This document shows, piece by piece, positions 9,369 to 18,405 of a stretch of DNA of 64,000 nt. The position numbers and the translations under genes are program-made. This stretch comes from Flavobacteriales bacterium 34_180_T64 (GTDB lineage Bacteria; Bacteroidota; Bacteroidia; Flavobacteriales; Flavobacteriaceae), in contig MAAR01000017.1 in NCBI GenBank assembly GCA_002162765.1, positions 248,001 to 312,000 of the forward strand, in the 5' to 3' direction. Under the pieces are notes generated by a model. The model did not search any database. It had not been told where the DNA came from and saw only the letters and a program-made list of their open reading frames with translations. Position 1 is the first letter of the stretch; every line of letters starts with the position of its first letter.

Positions 9369-10235
9369 TTAAAGATCTATTTCCAACTTGTAGCCAATAC
9401 CATGAACATTAGTTAATTTAATTGTATCATCATCTTTTAATTTCTTTCGGAGTTTAGAAATATAAGTATCTAGACTTCTACCAACAATTACACCTTGATC
9501 CTCCCAAACTCTCTTTTCCAATTCATCACGCTTAATAATTTGATTTGGACGCGCTACAAAAATTTCCAATAACTCACATTCCTTTTTTGAGAGGCTAATT
9601 TCAATAGCTTCTTTGACTAGTTTATTTTGTTCAGGATAAAATCGAAAACTACCGATAGAGGCATGATTTTCAATATGTTCTTCTCTCAATACAGTTTGTT
9701 TTCTTTTAAGTATTATGAAACCCAAAAAACCTAAAACACCAGTAAACAATACCATCAATGGGATATGTCTACCAAAAAAAGAAGTCGTCATTTTAGTAAA
9801 CTTCACTTCAATGCTATAACAGCCTTCATCCAGAATCCGACCGCTACAAGGAATAACTCCTCTTTCCTCGGTGTCTTTAACTTCATAGCTATATGCAACC
9901 TCTTGATCTGAACATTGAAAGACCTCAACACGATAATATTTAGAAAGTTCTGATTTTTGAAAACTACTTTTCACAATAGACACCAAGCTATCTGGGTCAA
10001 TAGAAAGCTGATTTTGAAAAGACAATTTATACCGTGTTTTTTCCAAAGCAACTATTGGTAAGACCAAAGACGTAGAATCTTGATTGGAAAGTAGTAACTG
10101 ATGTCCGACATCTCTTAAAGATATTTTAACAATTTCTGAAAACTCCTTGTTTTTTTCACTCGAACATGAAAGTATCAAAGTCATCAAAAGGACAACATAT
10201 AAAACCCTAAATGAATATATATTTCTATTGCTCAT
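9369..10235 (-). CDS. Membrane-tethered winged-helix transcriptional regulator with a periplasmic sensor domain
   Basis: A 288-residue protein in three parts. The N-terminus is a hydrophobic signal or anchor (about 9-24) ending in a lipobox-like LILSCSS. Residues about 28-155 form a domain with two Cys (in FQCSDQE and IPCSGR) that would be periplasmic. One transmembrane helix (about 161-178, LMVLFTGVLGFLGFIIL) precedes a cytoplasmic OmpR/PhoB-type winged helix (about 195-288), with LSKKECELLEIF, RDELEKRVW, RSLDTYISKLRKKL and VHGIGYKL. This is a one-component design with the DNA-binding domain at the C-terminus, the reverse of ToxR. No phosphoacceptor receiver domain is present. Target genes are unknown. 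Confidence 0.8.
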   Translation of the reverse strand: MSNRNIYSFRVLYVVLLMTLILSCSSEKNKEFSEIVKISLRDVGHQLLLSNQDSTSLVLPIVALEKTRYKLSFQNQLSIDPDSLVSIVKSSFQKSELSKYYRVEVFQCSDQEVAYSYEVKDTEERGVIPCSGRILDEGCYSIEVKFTKMTTSFFGRHIPLMVLFTGVLGFLGFIILKRKQTVLREEHIENHASIGSFRFYPEQNKLVKEAIEISLSKKECELLEIFVARPNQIIKRDELEKRVWEDQGVIVGRSLDTYISKLRKKLKDDDTIKLTNVHGIGYKLEIDL

Positions 10236-10447
10236 AATTTATGTAAATAACAAACAATTTCATGACTATTAATAATTGTTGACACTTCTTTTACATTCTT
10301 TTGACATTAAAATGGGCTTTTTTATCCTTAAAAATAATCAAAACATAAAAATAAGACTACCTTGAATTGCAATATTAGTTCTAACTGATTTAAATAAAAA
10401 TGAATTCAATCATCATGATTTCATAAATCTTAATCATCAAAACACTC

Positions 10448-10927
10448 ATGGAAAATTCTAATCAACTCGCAAATCGATTTAAAGATGTCCTCTTAGATGG
10501 AAAATGGATTGCGAATACCAATTTTAAGGATTTATTATCGAACACCACTTACGAGCAAGCCACTACAAAAGTCGGGGCATTAAATACTATTGCGGCGCTA
10601 GCCTTTCATATTAATTATTACATTGCTGGTATTCTGAATGTTTTTGAAGGTGGTAATTTAGACATTCGAGATAAGTATAGTTTTGATCATCCTTCATATA
10701 ATTCTAAAGAAAAATGGGAGTCCCTATTAGATAGCATGTGGTCGAATGCTGAACAGTTTGCCAATCATGTCGAACTCATGTCAGACGATACACTTGAAAC
10801 CTATTTTGTAAATGAGAAATATGGAAGTTATCGCAGAAATATTGAAGGTGTAATAGAACATAGTTATTATCATTTGGGACAAATTTCTTTAATCCAAAAG
10901 CTAATTCGCGAATCAAAAAACATTTAG
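10448..10927 (+). CDS. DinB-like four-helix metal-binding protein
   Basis: A 159-residue soluble protein with DinB/YfiT-type features: a first helix with ANRFKDVLLDGKWI, a histidine in AFHINYYIAG near residue 54, and the C-terminal pair EHSYYHLGQI near 137-141. Together these form the usual three-His metal site. Members include thiol-dependent transferases (mycothiol, bacillithiol or maleylpyruvate related). Because bshB1 at 48.3 kb shows the cell likely makes bacillithiol, a bacillithiol transferase role is conceivable but unproven. The gene stands alone, divergent from the regulator gene upstream. Confidence 0.7.
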   Translation: MENSNQLANRFKDVLLDGKWIANTNFKDLLSNTTYEQATTKVGALNTIAALAFHINYYIAGILNVFEGGNLDIRDKYSFDHPSYNSKEKWESLLDSMWSNAEQFANHVELMSDDTLETYFVNEKYGSYRRNIEGVIEHSYYHLGQISLIQKLIRESKNI

Positions 10928-11001
10928 CTCAGATCCATAAATTTATTCATCAAGCAGACCCTATATTTTCTCCAAATTAAGGTTCATCAAAATCTAACAA
11001 A

Positions 11002-11826
11002 ATGAAAACACTGCAACTACTTACGATCATTTTAATGTTTTGTTCCTGTAACAAAAAAACTTCATCCTCTCAAGAATTGATCAAAGACGATACAGCTGAA
11101 ACATTAGAAGGCAGATTAGTTGACTTATCTCATGTGTTTTCTGATGAAACCATTTATTGGGTGACTGCTAAAGAATTTCACCTAGACACCGTTTTTAAAG
11201 GAGAAACAGATAAAGGGTTTTATTATTCAGCCAATAATTTCAGTACTGCCGAACATGGCGGAACTCATATAGATGCGCCAATTCATTTTGCGAAAAAAGG
11301 GCAATCTGTGGATGAAATCCCGCTTGAGAACTTAATAGGTAATGCCATAAAAATCAACATAACTGAAAAGGTGTTGACTAATCCTGACTATTTAATAAAT
11401 GTTGCGGATTTTTTAGATTGGGAAAAAACTGAAAACAAAACTATTCCAGATGGTAGTATCGTGCTTTTAGAAACTGGGTTTTCAAAATTTTATCCCGACA
11501 AAATCAAGTATCTCGGCACAGATCAGCGTGGTCCTGAAGCCGTTAAACAGTTACACTTTCCGGGTCTTTCCCCAGAAGCTGCAACATGGTTGGTTGAAAA
11601 TAGAACTATAAATGCTATTGGAATTGATACGCCGAGTATCGATTATGGTCAATCTGAATATTTTAAAAGCCATGTCATTTTATTGTCTGAAAACATTCCT
11701 GCTTTTGAAAACTTAACCAACCTAGACCTTTTGCCTAATGATGGATTTAAAGTCATAGCTTTACCTATGAAGATTCAAGGTGGAAGTGGCGCACCTTTGA
11801 GAATAGTTGCTATTATTAATCCATAA
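11002..11826 (+). CDS. Cyclase-family (kynurenine formamidase-like) lipoprotein
   Basis: 274 residues with a signal peptide and lipobox (MFCSC), so probably a periplasmic lipid-anchored enzyme. The body carries the cyclase/KynB-type metal motif EHGGTHIDAPIHF (about residues 92-104) and a later GIDTPSIDYG. Family members are metal-dependent amidohydrolases, such as kynurenine formamidase or isatin hydrolase; the lipoprotein location argues against a housekeeping kynurenine role. Substrate unknown. It converges with holA, with only 6 bases between the stop codons and no visible terminator. Confidence 0.82.
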   Translation: MKTLQLLTIILMFCSCNKKTSSSQELIKDDTAETLEGRLVDLSHVFSDETIYWVTAKEFHLDTVFKGETDKGFYYSANNFSTAEHGGTHIDAPIHFAKKGQSVDEIPLENLIGNAIKINITEKVLTNPDYLINVADFLDWEKTENKTIPDGSIVLLETGFSKFYPDKIKYLGTDQRGPEAVKQLHFPGLSPEAATWLVENRTINAIGIDTPSIDYGQSEYFKSHVILLSENIPAFENLTNLDLLPNDGFKVIALPMKIQGGSGAPLRIVAIINP

Positions 11827-11832
11827 AAGAAA

Positions 11833-12837
11833 TTAATTCAGTATTCTAACCAATAATTCTTTTAACAAGTCACCTTGTGGCACAGCGTTAGAATTAACAC
11901 CTTTACTTTTTACATCAAATTCACGTAGGGTTGCAACTACACTACTCACCTTTTTCATTGGGAAATTACGTGCAGCATCAATATATTCATTTACAAAATA
12001 AGGATTGATTTTAAGTGCAGACGCTACACTTCTTGGATTTTTATCATGTAATCCATGAAAGTGTAAAAGCTGTGAAAAGAAATTAAATAATAAAGATACC
12101 GTAACAACCATGGGATTGTCTTTTGGGTTCTCGGCAAAATAATTAATAATCTTAAAGGCTTTTAACGAATTACGCTCACCAATAGCCTTTCTAAGCTCAA
12201 AATTATTATAGTCTTTACTAATTCCTATATTTTCCTCTATATGCTCTGGAGAGATTTGTGTGCCTTCTGCTAAGATGATTTTTAGCTTTTCCAACTCGTT
12301 ATTTATCTTACTCAAATCAGTTCCCAAAAACTCAACAAGCATTTGTGCCGCTTTTGGGGAAATACTATAATTCTGTCCAGAAAGCACACGTCTTATCCAT
12401 TCAGCGACTTTATTTTCGTATAGCTTTTTACTTTCATAAACAACTCCTACTTTGCTTATCGCTTTAAATAATGCCTTACGTTTATCTAACTTTTTGTATT
12501 TATAATTAATTACCAATATCGTAGTAGGCTGCGGGTTTTCGGCATAACTCGCTAGTTTCTCAATGGTACGTGATAAATCTTGGGCTTCTTTTACAATCAC
12601 AACTTGGCGCTCAGCCATCATAGGATAGCGTTTCGCATTACTAATAATATCATCTACAGACACATCTCGACCATACAATACCATTTGATTGAATCCTTTT
12701 TCTTCTTCAGCAAGAACATTGTCTTCAATAAAATCAGAAATTTTATCAATATAGTAAGGCTCCTCACCCATTAAAAAGTAGATGGGTTTGGCATTTCCCT
12801 TTTTTATATCAGTTACTATATGTTTGACTTCGTCCAT
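11833..12837 (-). CDS. holA: DNA polymerase III subunit delta
   Basis: 334 residues, the normal length for HolA. The N-terminal domain has FLMGEEPYYIDKISDFI and the degraded AAA+ P-loop-like region of the family. It is followed by KLASYAENPQPTTILVINY, the helical lid (LVEFLGTDLSKINNELEKL) and the C-terminal collar domain (NPMVVTVSLLFNFFSQLL). It opens and loads the sliding clamp as part of the clamp-loader complex in the replisome. The start codon is placed back to back with the divergent HsdR_N-like gene, so the two must share a very compact control region or promoters inside each other's coding sequence. Confidence 0.92.
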   Translation of the reverse strand: MDEVKHIVTDIKKGNAKPIYFLMGEEPYYIDKISDFIEDNVLAEEEKGFNQMVLYGRDVSVDDIISNAKRYPMMAERQVVIVKEAQDLSRTIEKLASYAENPQPTTILVINYKYKKLDKRKALFKAISKVGVVYESKKLYENKVAEWIRRVLSGQNYSISPKAAQMLVEFLGTDLSKINNELEKLKIILAEGTQISPEHIEENIGISKDYNNFELRKAIGERNSLKAFKIINYFAENPKDNPMVVTVSLLFNFFSQLLHFHGLHDKNPRSVASALKINPYFVNEYIDAARNFPMKKVSSVVATLREFDVKSKGVNSNAVPQGDLLKELLVRILN

Positions 12838-12863
12838 TGAAAAAAAATCACCAAATTTGTGTA

Positions 12864-13310
12864 GTGCAAAAATTAAATTTTCCTACATATTCGTTTCGAT
12901 TCAAAAATAGCGAAAATAAAGTTTCTATTTTCGATGCTATACGCAAAAAATTTATAATTCTTCAACCTGAAGAATGGGTGAGACAACATTGTGTACAATA
13001 CCTGATTAATGAAAAGAACTATCCAATGTCATTAATAAATGTTGAGAAAGAACTCAGCATAAACAACTTGAGTAAACGCTATGATATTGTTGTTTTCAAT
13101 CCTGATGGTAGCATTCATTTAATTGTTGAATGTAAATCTGCTAAAATAAAAATCAATCAAAGTACATTCGACCAAATTGCGCGATATAATCTGACCCTTA
13201 ATGCCAGTTATTTAATGGTGACTAACGGAATAAATCACTATTATTGTCAGATGGATTTTGAAAATGAACGCTATCAATTTTTAAATGACATTCCTAATTA
13301 CACCTCATGA
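12864..13310 (+). CDS. HsdR N-terminal-like nuclease-fold protein (stand-alone)
   Basis: About 148 residues. I choose the GTG at 12864, giving MQKLNFPTYSFRFKN; a TTG at 12837 would overlap the holA start codon. The protein matches the N-terminal domain of type I restriction R subunits as a stand-alone unit: RYDIVVFNPDGSIHLIVECKSAK supplies the PD-(D/E)xK core (D and ExK), with EEWVRQHCVQYLI upstream. No HsdM, HsdS or helicase domain is near, so it is not a restriction system. Such short proteins are common beside holA in Flavobacteriaceae. A DNA-repair or structure-specific nuclease role is an inference. The stop overlaps the next start (ATGA). Confidence 0.78.
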   Translation: MQKLNFPTYSFRFKNSENKVSIFDAIRKKFIILQPEEWVRQHCVQYLINEKNYPMSLINVEKELSINNLSKRYDIVVFNPDGSIHLIVECKSAKIKINQSTFDQIARYNLTLNASYLMVTNGINHYYCQMDFENERYQFLNDIPNYTS

Positions 13311-14296
13311 AAATTGCAGTTGTCATATTAAATTGGAACGGACAAAAACTACTGGAACAGTTTTTACCATCGGTTATAGCGCATTCTCTTGAAGCCAAAA
13401 TATATGTAGCTGATAATGCATCTTCGGACGATTCTGTTTCCTTTATTATATCTAATTACCCAAACATAACCATTGTTCAAAATACTGAAAACGGCGGTTA
13501 TGCAAAAGGATATAACGATGCATTAAAACAGATTGAAGCTGATGTTTTCTGCCTTTTAAATAGCGATGTAGAAGTGTCCGAAAATTGGCTTTCTCCAATT
13601 ATTGACACCTTTAATTCAGAACCAAAAACGGCTATTATACAACCAAAAATATTGGACTATAAAGACCGAACTCATTTTGAATATGCTGGAGCTGCAGGTG
13701 GATTTATTGATACTTATGCTTATCCGTTTTGTAGAGGGCGGATTTTTAATACAATTGAAAAAGATAAAGGACAGTTTAATGACACTACAGGTATTTTCTG
13801 GGCTTCTGGTGCTTGTTTATTTATTCGAAAACCTGTGTTTCAAGCGCTTAATGGATTTGACGAATCCTTTTTTGCGCACATGGAAGAAATTGACCTGTGT
13901 TGGCGGGCTTATAATTTAGAGTACACAACCAAATATGTTGGAGCATCTCAAGTGTTTCATGTAGGAGGAGCAACTCTTAAAAACACCAATCCCAAAAAAA
14001 CATATCTTAATTTTAGAAATAGCCTCTTTACACTTACAAAAAATGCTGGTGGAAATATTTTTACTCTGGTATTCACACGCTTACTTTTAGACGGCATCGC
14101 TGGTGTTAAATTTATTTTAGAATTTAAGTTAAATCATGTGTTGGCTATCATTGAAGCACATTTTAGTTTTTATGTGCATCTCTCGCAATTATTAAAACAG
14201 CGAAAAGCACTTCCTCAGAAAAAAAATTATGCCAAAGAAACATCTATTGTTTGGTCCTATTTCGTAAATAATAAGAGACATTATAAAAGTTTATAA
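13307..14296 (+). CDS. Family 2 glycosyltransferase (rhamnosyltransferase-like)
   Basis: 329 residues with the GT-A fold: IAVVILNWNGQKLLEQF at the start, VADNASSDDS, then LNSDVEVSENWL, in which DxD-like residues bind the nucleotide-sugar metal. GIFWASGACLFIRK and a later EEIDLCWRAY, the catalytic-base region of family 2 enzymes, follow. The C-terminus (about 245-290) is hydrophobic or amphipathic and probably associates with the membrane. It should transfer a sugar in cell-surface polysaccharide synthesis. The start overlaps the upstream stop by four bases, so it is translationally coupled to the HsdR_N-like gene despite an unrelated function. Confidence 0.87.
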   Translation: MKIAVVILNWNGQKLLEQFLPSVIAHSLEAKIYVADNASSDDSVSFIISNYPNITIVQNTENGGYAKGYNDALKQIEADVFCLLNSDVEVSENWLSPIIDTFNSEPKTAIIQPKILDYKDRTHFEYAGAAGGFIDTYAYPFCRGRIFNTIEKDKGQFNDTTGIFWASGACLFIRKPVFQALNGFDESFFAHMEEIDLCWRAYNLEYTTKYVGASQVFHVGGATLKNTNPKKTYLNFRNSLFTLTKNAGGNIFTLVFTRLLLDGIAGVKFILEFKLNHVLAIIEAHFSFYVHLSQLLKQRKALPQKKNYAKETSIVWSYFVNNKRHYKSL

Positions 14297-14347
14297 GTTA
14301 GTTAGTAAAAGTTTTGTTAATCCTTAATAAGGCTATCTATTTTTATA

Positions 14348-14355
14348 TACTTTTG
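14348..14355 (+). promoter_or_regulatory. Possible -7 element for the OmpA-family gene
   Basis: TACTTTTG matches TAnnTTTG 33 bases before the ATG. No TTG lies at the usual distance upstream, so support is partial. Confidence 0.4.
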
Positions 14356-14388
14356 ATTCAATCATTCAGAAAAACATTTTAGAACATT

Positions 14389-15246
14389 ATGAAAAAACTT
14401 ATCGTATTTAGTTTATCTACATTATTCCTATTAAGTTCATGTGTATCCAAGAAAGAATATACATCACTTGAAGCAAAACAAAAAGAAACTCAAGATTTAT
14501 TGAACACAGCAACTGTGAAATTAAACAGCTGTTTATCTGATGCAGCAGCATCGAATGCGAGTCTTGATGCCTTAAGAGATCAATTGGTTGATTTAAGAAA
14601 GACAAATAGAGATTTAATTGAAACCTCAAAGGACATGACTGTCTTAACGACAAAAGGTGCTGAAAACCTAGAAAAATCTTTGGAAAGTCTTCGTGAAAAG
14701 GATCTTAAAATATCACGTTTACAAGACGCTATAACAAAGAAAGACAGTGTTACATTAGCTATTGTTACGAGCATAAAAAAAGCTGTAGGTTTTAATGATC
14801 CTGACATTGAAGTCAATGTTGAGAAAGGAGTCGTATTTATTTCTATAGCTGATAAATTATTATTTAAAAGTGGCAGTTATAATGTTACTTCAAAAGCTAA
14901 AGATGTTTTGGCTAAAGTGGCAAAAGTAATCAATGACAAACCAGATTTTGAAGCTATGATTGAAGGACATACTGACAGTAAATCATATTCAAAAGGAGTT
15001 CTTGTAGACAACTGGGATTTAAGTGTAAAACGATCAACGTCTATTATTAGAGTGTTGCAAGAATTAGGAGTGAATCCTGGACAATTAATTGCCGCTGGAC
15101 GAAGTAGTTATGTACCTCTTGCTGATAATGACACGTCAGAAAACAGATCTAAAAACAGACGTACTCGAGTTGTTATACTCCCAAAAATAGATCAGTTTTA
15201 TGAAATGATTGAAGAAGAAATGAAAAATTTATCTGCTGAGAATTAA
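14389..15246 (+). CDS. OmpA-family peptidoglycan-associated lipoprotein with coiled coil
   Basis: 285 residues with a signal peptide and lipobox (LSSC at about 15-18). Residues about 25-120 form a long coiled coil rich in charged heptads (SLEAKQKETQDLLNTA, ESLREKDLKISRLQDAI). The C-terminal OmpA domain (about 150-265) has IADKLLFKSGSYN, IEGHTDS, NWDLSVKRS and ENRSKNRRTRVVI, the residues that bind meso-diaminopimelate in peptidoglycan. It should anchor the outer membrane to the wall. It stands alone, with its own leader and a terminator. Confidence 0.9.
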   Translation: MKKLIVFSLSTLFLLSSCVSKKEYTSLEAKQKETQDLLNTATVKLNSCLSDAAASNASLDALRDQLVDLRKTNRDLIETSKDMTVLTTKGAENLEKSLESLREKDLKISRLQDAITKKDSVTLAIVTSIKKAVGFNDPDIEVNVEKGVVFISIADKLLFKSGSYNVTSKAKDVLAKVAKVINDKPDFEAMIEGHTDSKSYSKGVLVDNWDLSVKRSTSIIRVLQELGVNPGQLIAAGRSSYVPLADNDTSENRSKNRRTRVVILPKIDQFYEMIEEEMKNLSAEN

Positions 15247-15266
15247 TACAAAAATAAATAATAGAA

Positions 15267-15296
15267 AAGCGCAATCGAAAGGTTGGGCTTTTTTGT
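15267..15296 (+). terminator. Terminator of the OmpA gene; copy 1 of a repeated element
   Basis: A hairpin with arms AAGCGCAA and TTGGGCTT around TCGAAAGG, then a T run. One G-G mismatch interrupts the stem. A copy with one base changed lies on the opposite strand at 26647-26670. Confidence 0.75.
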
Positions 15297-15297
15297 T

Positions 15298-15918
15298 TTA
15301 GAATATATCCAATCCGCCTTTTCCCTCCCTAATAACGAATGGCTCACCATCCGATAAATCTATAACGGTCGAAGGTTCATTATCTCCATAGCCACCATCA
15401 ATCACTAAATCCACAAGGTTATCCCACTTTTCTAAAATCAACTCAGGATCAGTTGTATATTCTAAGATTTCATCTTCATCATAAATTGAAGTTGATATAA
15501 TTGGGTTACCTAGTTGCTTTACGATTTCCAAAGCAATATTATTATCAGGAACACGAATACCAACAGTTTTACGCTTCTTAAAAGGATGCGGTAAGGATTT
15601 AGCTCCAGGAAGAATAAATGTATATGGTCCTGGAAGTGCACGCTTTAATATTTTAAAAGTAGATGTTTCTATTTGTTTAACATAATCGCTTAAATTGCTT
15701 AAATCATGACAGATAAAAGAAAAATTAGCTTTTTCGAGTTTAACACCTTTAATCCTAGCTACTTTTTCTAGTGCTTTAGTTTTAGTAATATCGCAACCCA
15801 AACCATAAACGGTATCGGTTGGATAAATTATTAAACCACCAGATTTAAGAACATCAATTACTTTTTTGATATCTCTAGGGTTTGGATTTTCTTCGTATAA
15901 TCTAATTATCTCAGCCAT
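15298..15918 (-). CDS. TsaC/YciO/Sua5 family protein (threonylcarbamoyl-AMP synthase or YciO paralog)
   Basis: 206 residues with the YrdC fold: GGLIIYPTDTVYGLGCD near 27-43, RIKGVKLEKANFSFICHD, LPGPYTFILP and VGIRVPDN. TsaC makes threonylcarbamoyl-adenylate for the t6A modification of tRNAs reading ANN codons. The SFICHDLSNLSDY segment and the overall length look more like the YciO branch, whose role is less certain. I cannot decide between the two without an alignment. It starts 11 bases after the UvrD-like gene on the same strand and is probably co-transcribed. Confidence 0.82.
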   Translation of the reverse strand: MAEIIRLYEENPNPRDIKKVIDVLKSGGLIIYPTDTVYGLGCDITKTKALEKVARIKGVKLEKANFSFICHDLSNLSDYVKQIETSTFKILKRALPGPYTFILPGAKSLPHPFKKRKTVGIRVPDNNIALEIVKQLGNPIISTSIYDEDEILEYTTDPELILEKWDNLVDLVIDGGYGDNEPSTVIDLSDGEPFVIREGKGGLDIF

Positions 15919-15929
15919 TATGTATTGAT

Positions 15930-18245
15930 TTAACCTAATATATCTAGTTTAGCAAAACGCAGTAATAATTTTTTCAGCCCTCCATTTTCAAAATTAATTT
16001 CAGCCTTCACATCAGCACCTTTACCTTCTATTTTAAGAACTTCTCCTTTACCAAATCGCATATGCTCAACAATATTCCCAACAGCTAATTTACCATCAAA
16101 TAAATTCGTATTATCACTACCATTCGATTTAGATATAGGTTTTAATTTCGCCGGTGGAATAAACTTAGGTGGTTTAGCATCTTTCTTCTTTTTAGTTGGG
16201 CGTTTAAATCGAATTTTATCAGGTTCGACATCTCCAAAAATATCAGCAGACAACATTGGATTAAAACGTTGCTCCTGTATAGGAGTTAATACCTCTACGA
16301 ATTCATCATCAATTTCTTCAATAAAACGACTTGGTTCTGCATCTATTAATTTACCCCATCGATAACGTGATAAGGTATAAGTTAAATATGCTTGTTTTTC
16401 AGCTCTAGTTAATGCTACATAAAATAGCCTTCGCTCCTCCTCCAATTCACTTCTTGTATTCATACTCATGGCACTTGGGAATAAATCTTCTTCCAGACCT
16501 ACAACAAATACATGTGAAAATTCTAATCCTTTTGCCAAATGAATGGTCATTAAAGCAACATGGTCTGGATTTCCTTTGTCTGCATCCAAATCTGTAGCTA
16601 AGGCCACATCTTCTAAAAATTCGGCTAGAGAATCACCCGCATCAGCTAATTCTACTTGACCTTCAACAAAATCTTTAATACCATTTAATAATTCTTCTAC
16701 ATTTTCTAAACGCACTTGACCTTCTGGAGTACCTTCTTTATTAACTTCTCTAATTAAACCACTTGACTTAGTAACATGTTCCGTTAAATCAAAAGCATTT
16801 GACGATTGATTCATTACTTGGTAACTCTCAATAAGCGTCACAAAATCTTTTAGCTTGTTTTTTGTTCCATTATTAATACTAATGTCAATTTTGTCAATGT
16901 TTTGAAGTACTTCAAAAATAGTTTTCCCAAAGCCATTTGCTGCAATAACTAATCGGTCTATTGTAGTTTGCCCAATTCCTCGAGCAGGGTAATTAATCAC
17001 ACGCTTTAGAGCTTCTTCGTCAGCCGGATTCAATATTAAACGTAAATACGCTGTTACATCCTTAATCTCTTTGCGCTGATAAAATGAGAGTCCTCCATAA
17101 ATACGATAAGGTATATCTCGCTTACGTAGTGCGTCTTCAATTGATCTAGATTGCGCATTGGTACGATATAAAACAGCAAAATCACTATTAGGGAGTTGGT
17201 TATTCATTTTAGCTTCCCAAATCGTACTTGCAACATAGCGTCCTTCATCACCATCTGTTAATGACCGATGGACTTTCACTTTTTCACCTTCCGTATTCGC
17301 CGTCCAAACGATTTTATCTAATTTAGTTTTGTTATGTTCAATAACAGAGTTTGCTGCTCCTACTATACTTTTTGTTGAACGATAATTTTGCTCTAATTTA
17401 TAGACATTAACATCATCGTAATCCTTTTGAAAATTTAAAATATTATTAATATTTGCGCCACGAAAAGCATAAATACTCTGTGCATCATCTCCAACCACAC
17501 AAATATTTTGAAACCGATCAGACAATGCTCTGACAATAAGATACTGTGAATGATTGGTATCTTGATACTCATCTACTAATATATATCTAAACTTATTTTG
17601 GTATTGAGCTAACACATTAGGAAAACGCGTTAATAGTTCATTTGTTCGCAATAGCAAATCATCAAAATCCATCGCACCAGCCTTAAAACAGCGATCGACA
17701 TAGTTTTGATAAATTTCACCTAATCGTGGACGCTTAGCTGCAGTATCAGCTTCAATTAATTCTGAGTTTTTCAAATAAGCCTTAACCGTAATTAAGTTAT
17801 TTTTATAAGATGAAATTCTACTGTAAATCTGCTTAGTTTTATAAATATCCTTATCTAAGCCCATTTCTTTAATTATTGAACCTAATAGTTTTTGAGAGTC
17901 TTGCGTATCGTATATCGTAAAATTGCTCGGAAACCCTAAGTGATGTCCTTCAAAACGTAATATTTTAGCAAAAACAGAATGAAAGGTTCCCATCCATAAA
18001 TTTTTTGCTTCACTAGTGCCTACAATATCAGCAATTCTCCCTTTCATTTCCTTGGCAGCCTTATTCGTAAACGTTAATGCCAAAATATTAAATGCATCCA
18101 CACCTTGACTCATTAAATACGCAATACGATAAGTCAATACACGTGTTTTACCAGAACCCGCACCAGCAATGATAATCATTGGCCCATCCTTTTGCAGTGT
18201 TGGTGCTAATTGCGCCTCATTTAGTTGACTTAAATACTTCTCCAA
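15930..18245 (-). CDS. UvrD/PcrA-type superfamily 1 DNA helicase
   Basis: 771 residues with all SF1A helicase motifs: Walker A IIAGAGSGKT at about 25-34, TFTNKAAKEM, LVDEYQDTNHSQY (DExx) near 225, VVGDDAQSIYAFRGA, LEQNYRST, MTIHLAKGLEF and FYVALTRAEKQ. The C-terminal tail (about 715-771, VGNIVEHMRFGKGEVLKIEG) is the Tudor-like RNA-polymerase-binding domain seen in PcrA/UvrD. It unwinds DNA 3' to 5' in excision and mismatch repair and removes stalled complexes. The start is a TTG at 18245; no ATG is available before the in-frame stop, and the MEKYLSQLNEAQ start fits the family. Confidence 0.92.
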   Translation of the reverse strand: MEKYLSQLNEAQLAPTLQKDGPMIIIAGAGSGKTRVLTYRIAYLMSQGVDAFNILALTFTNKAAKEMKGRIADIVGTSEAKNLWMGTFHSVFAKILRFEGHHLGFPSNFTIYDTQDSQKLLGSIIKEMGLDKDIYKTKQIYSRISSYKNNLITVKAYLKNSELIEADTAAKRPRLGEIYQNYVDRCFKAGAMDFDDLLLRTNELLTRFPNVLAQYQNKFRYILVDEYQDTNHSQYLIVRALSDRFQNICVVGDDAQSIYAFRGANINNILNFQKDYDDVNVYKLEQNYRSTKSIVGAANSVIEHNKTKLDKIVWTANTEGEKVKVHRSLTDGDEGRYVASTIWEAKMNNQLPNSDFAVLYRTNAQSRSIEDALRKRDIPYRIYGGLSFYQRKEIKDVTAYLRLILNPADEEALKRVINYPARGIGQTTIDRLVIAANGFGKTIFEVLQNIDKIDISINNGTKNKLKDFVTLIESYQVMNQSSNAFDLTEHVTKSSGLIREVNKEGTPEGQVRLENVEELLNGIKDFVEGQVELADAGDSLAEFLEDVALATDLDADKGNPDHVALMTIHLAKGLEFSHVFVVGLEEDLFPSAMSMNTRSELEEERRLFYVALTRAEKQAYLTYTLSRYRWGKLIDAEPSRFIEEIDDEFVEVLTPIQEQRFNPMLSADIFGDVEPDKIRFKRPTKKKKDAKPPKFIPPAKLKPISKSNGSDNTNLFDGKLAVGNIVEHMRFGKGEVLKIEGKGADVKAEINFENGGLKKLLLRFAKLDILG

Positions 18246-18325
18246 TACATTTTCATTTTAAGGCTTAAAAATAAGTATTGTATCGCTTTTATGACTTGCC
18301 TTTTATCAATAATTATAAACAATTA

Positions 18326-18356
18326 TTGCGACTTGAAGTTTGAGCGGTTATTTTTG
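18326..18356 (+). promoter_or_regulatory. Bacteroidota housekeeping promoter for the M20 amidohydrolase operon
   Basis: TTG at 18326-18328, a 20-base spacer and TATTTTTG at 18349-18356. The start of transcription would be near 18363, giving a leader of about 43 bases to the ATG at 18406. Confidence 0.65.
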
Positions 18357-18405
18357 AATATATTTAGGATTCTAAATTTCGTGTTGAAAAAAAATCACAG
18401 GTTTT

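Noticed and set aside
12837..12863. TTG at 12837 as start of the HsdR_N-like protein
   Set aside because: It overlaps the holA start codon; the GTG at 12864 gives a family-like MQKLNFP start.
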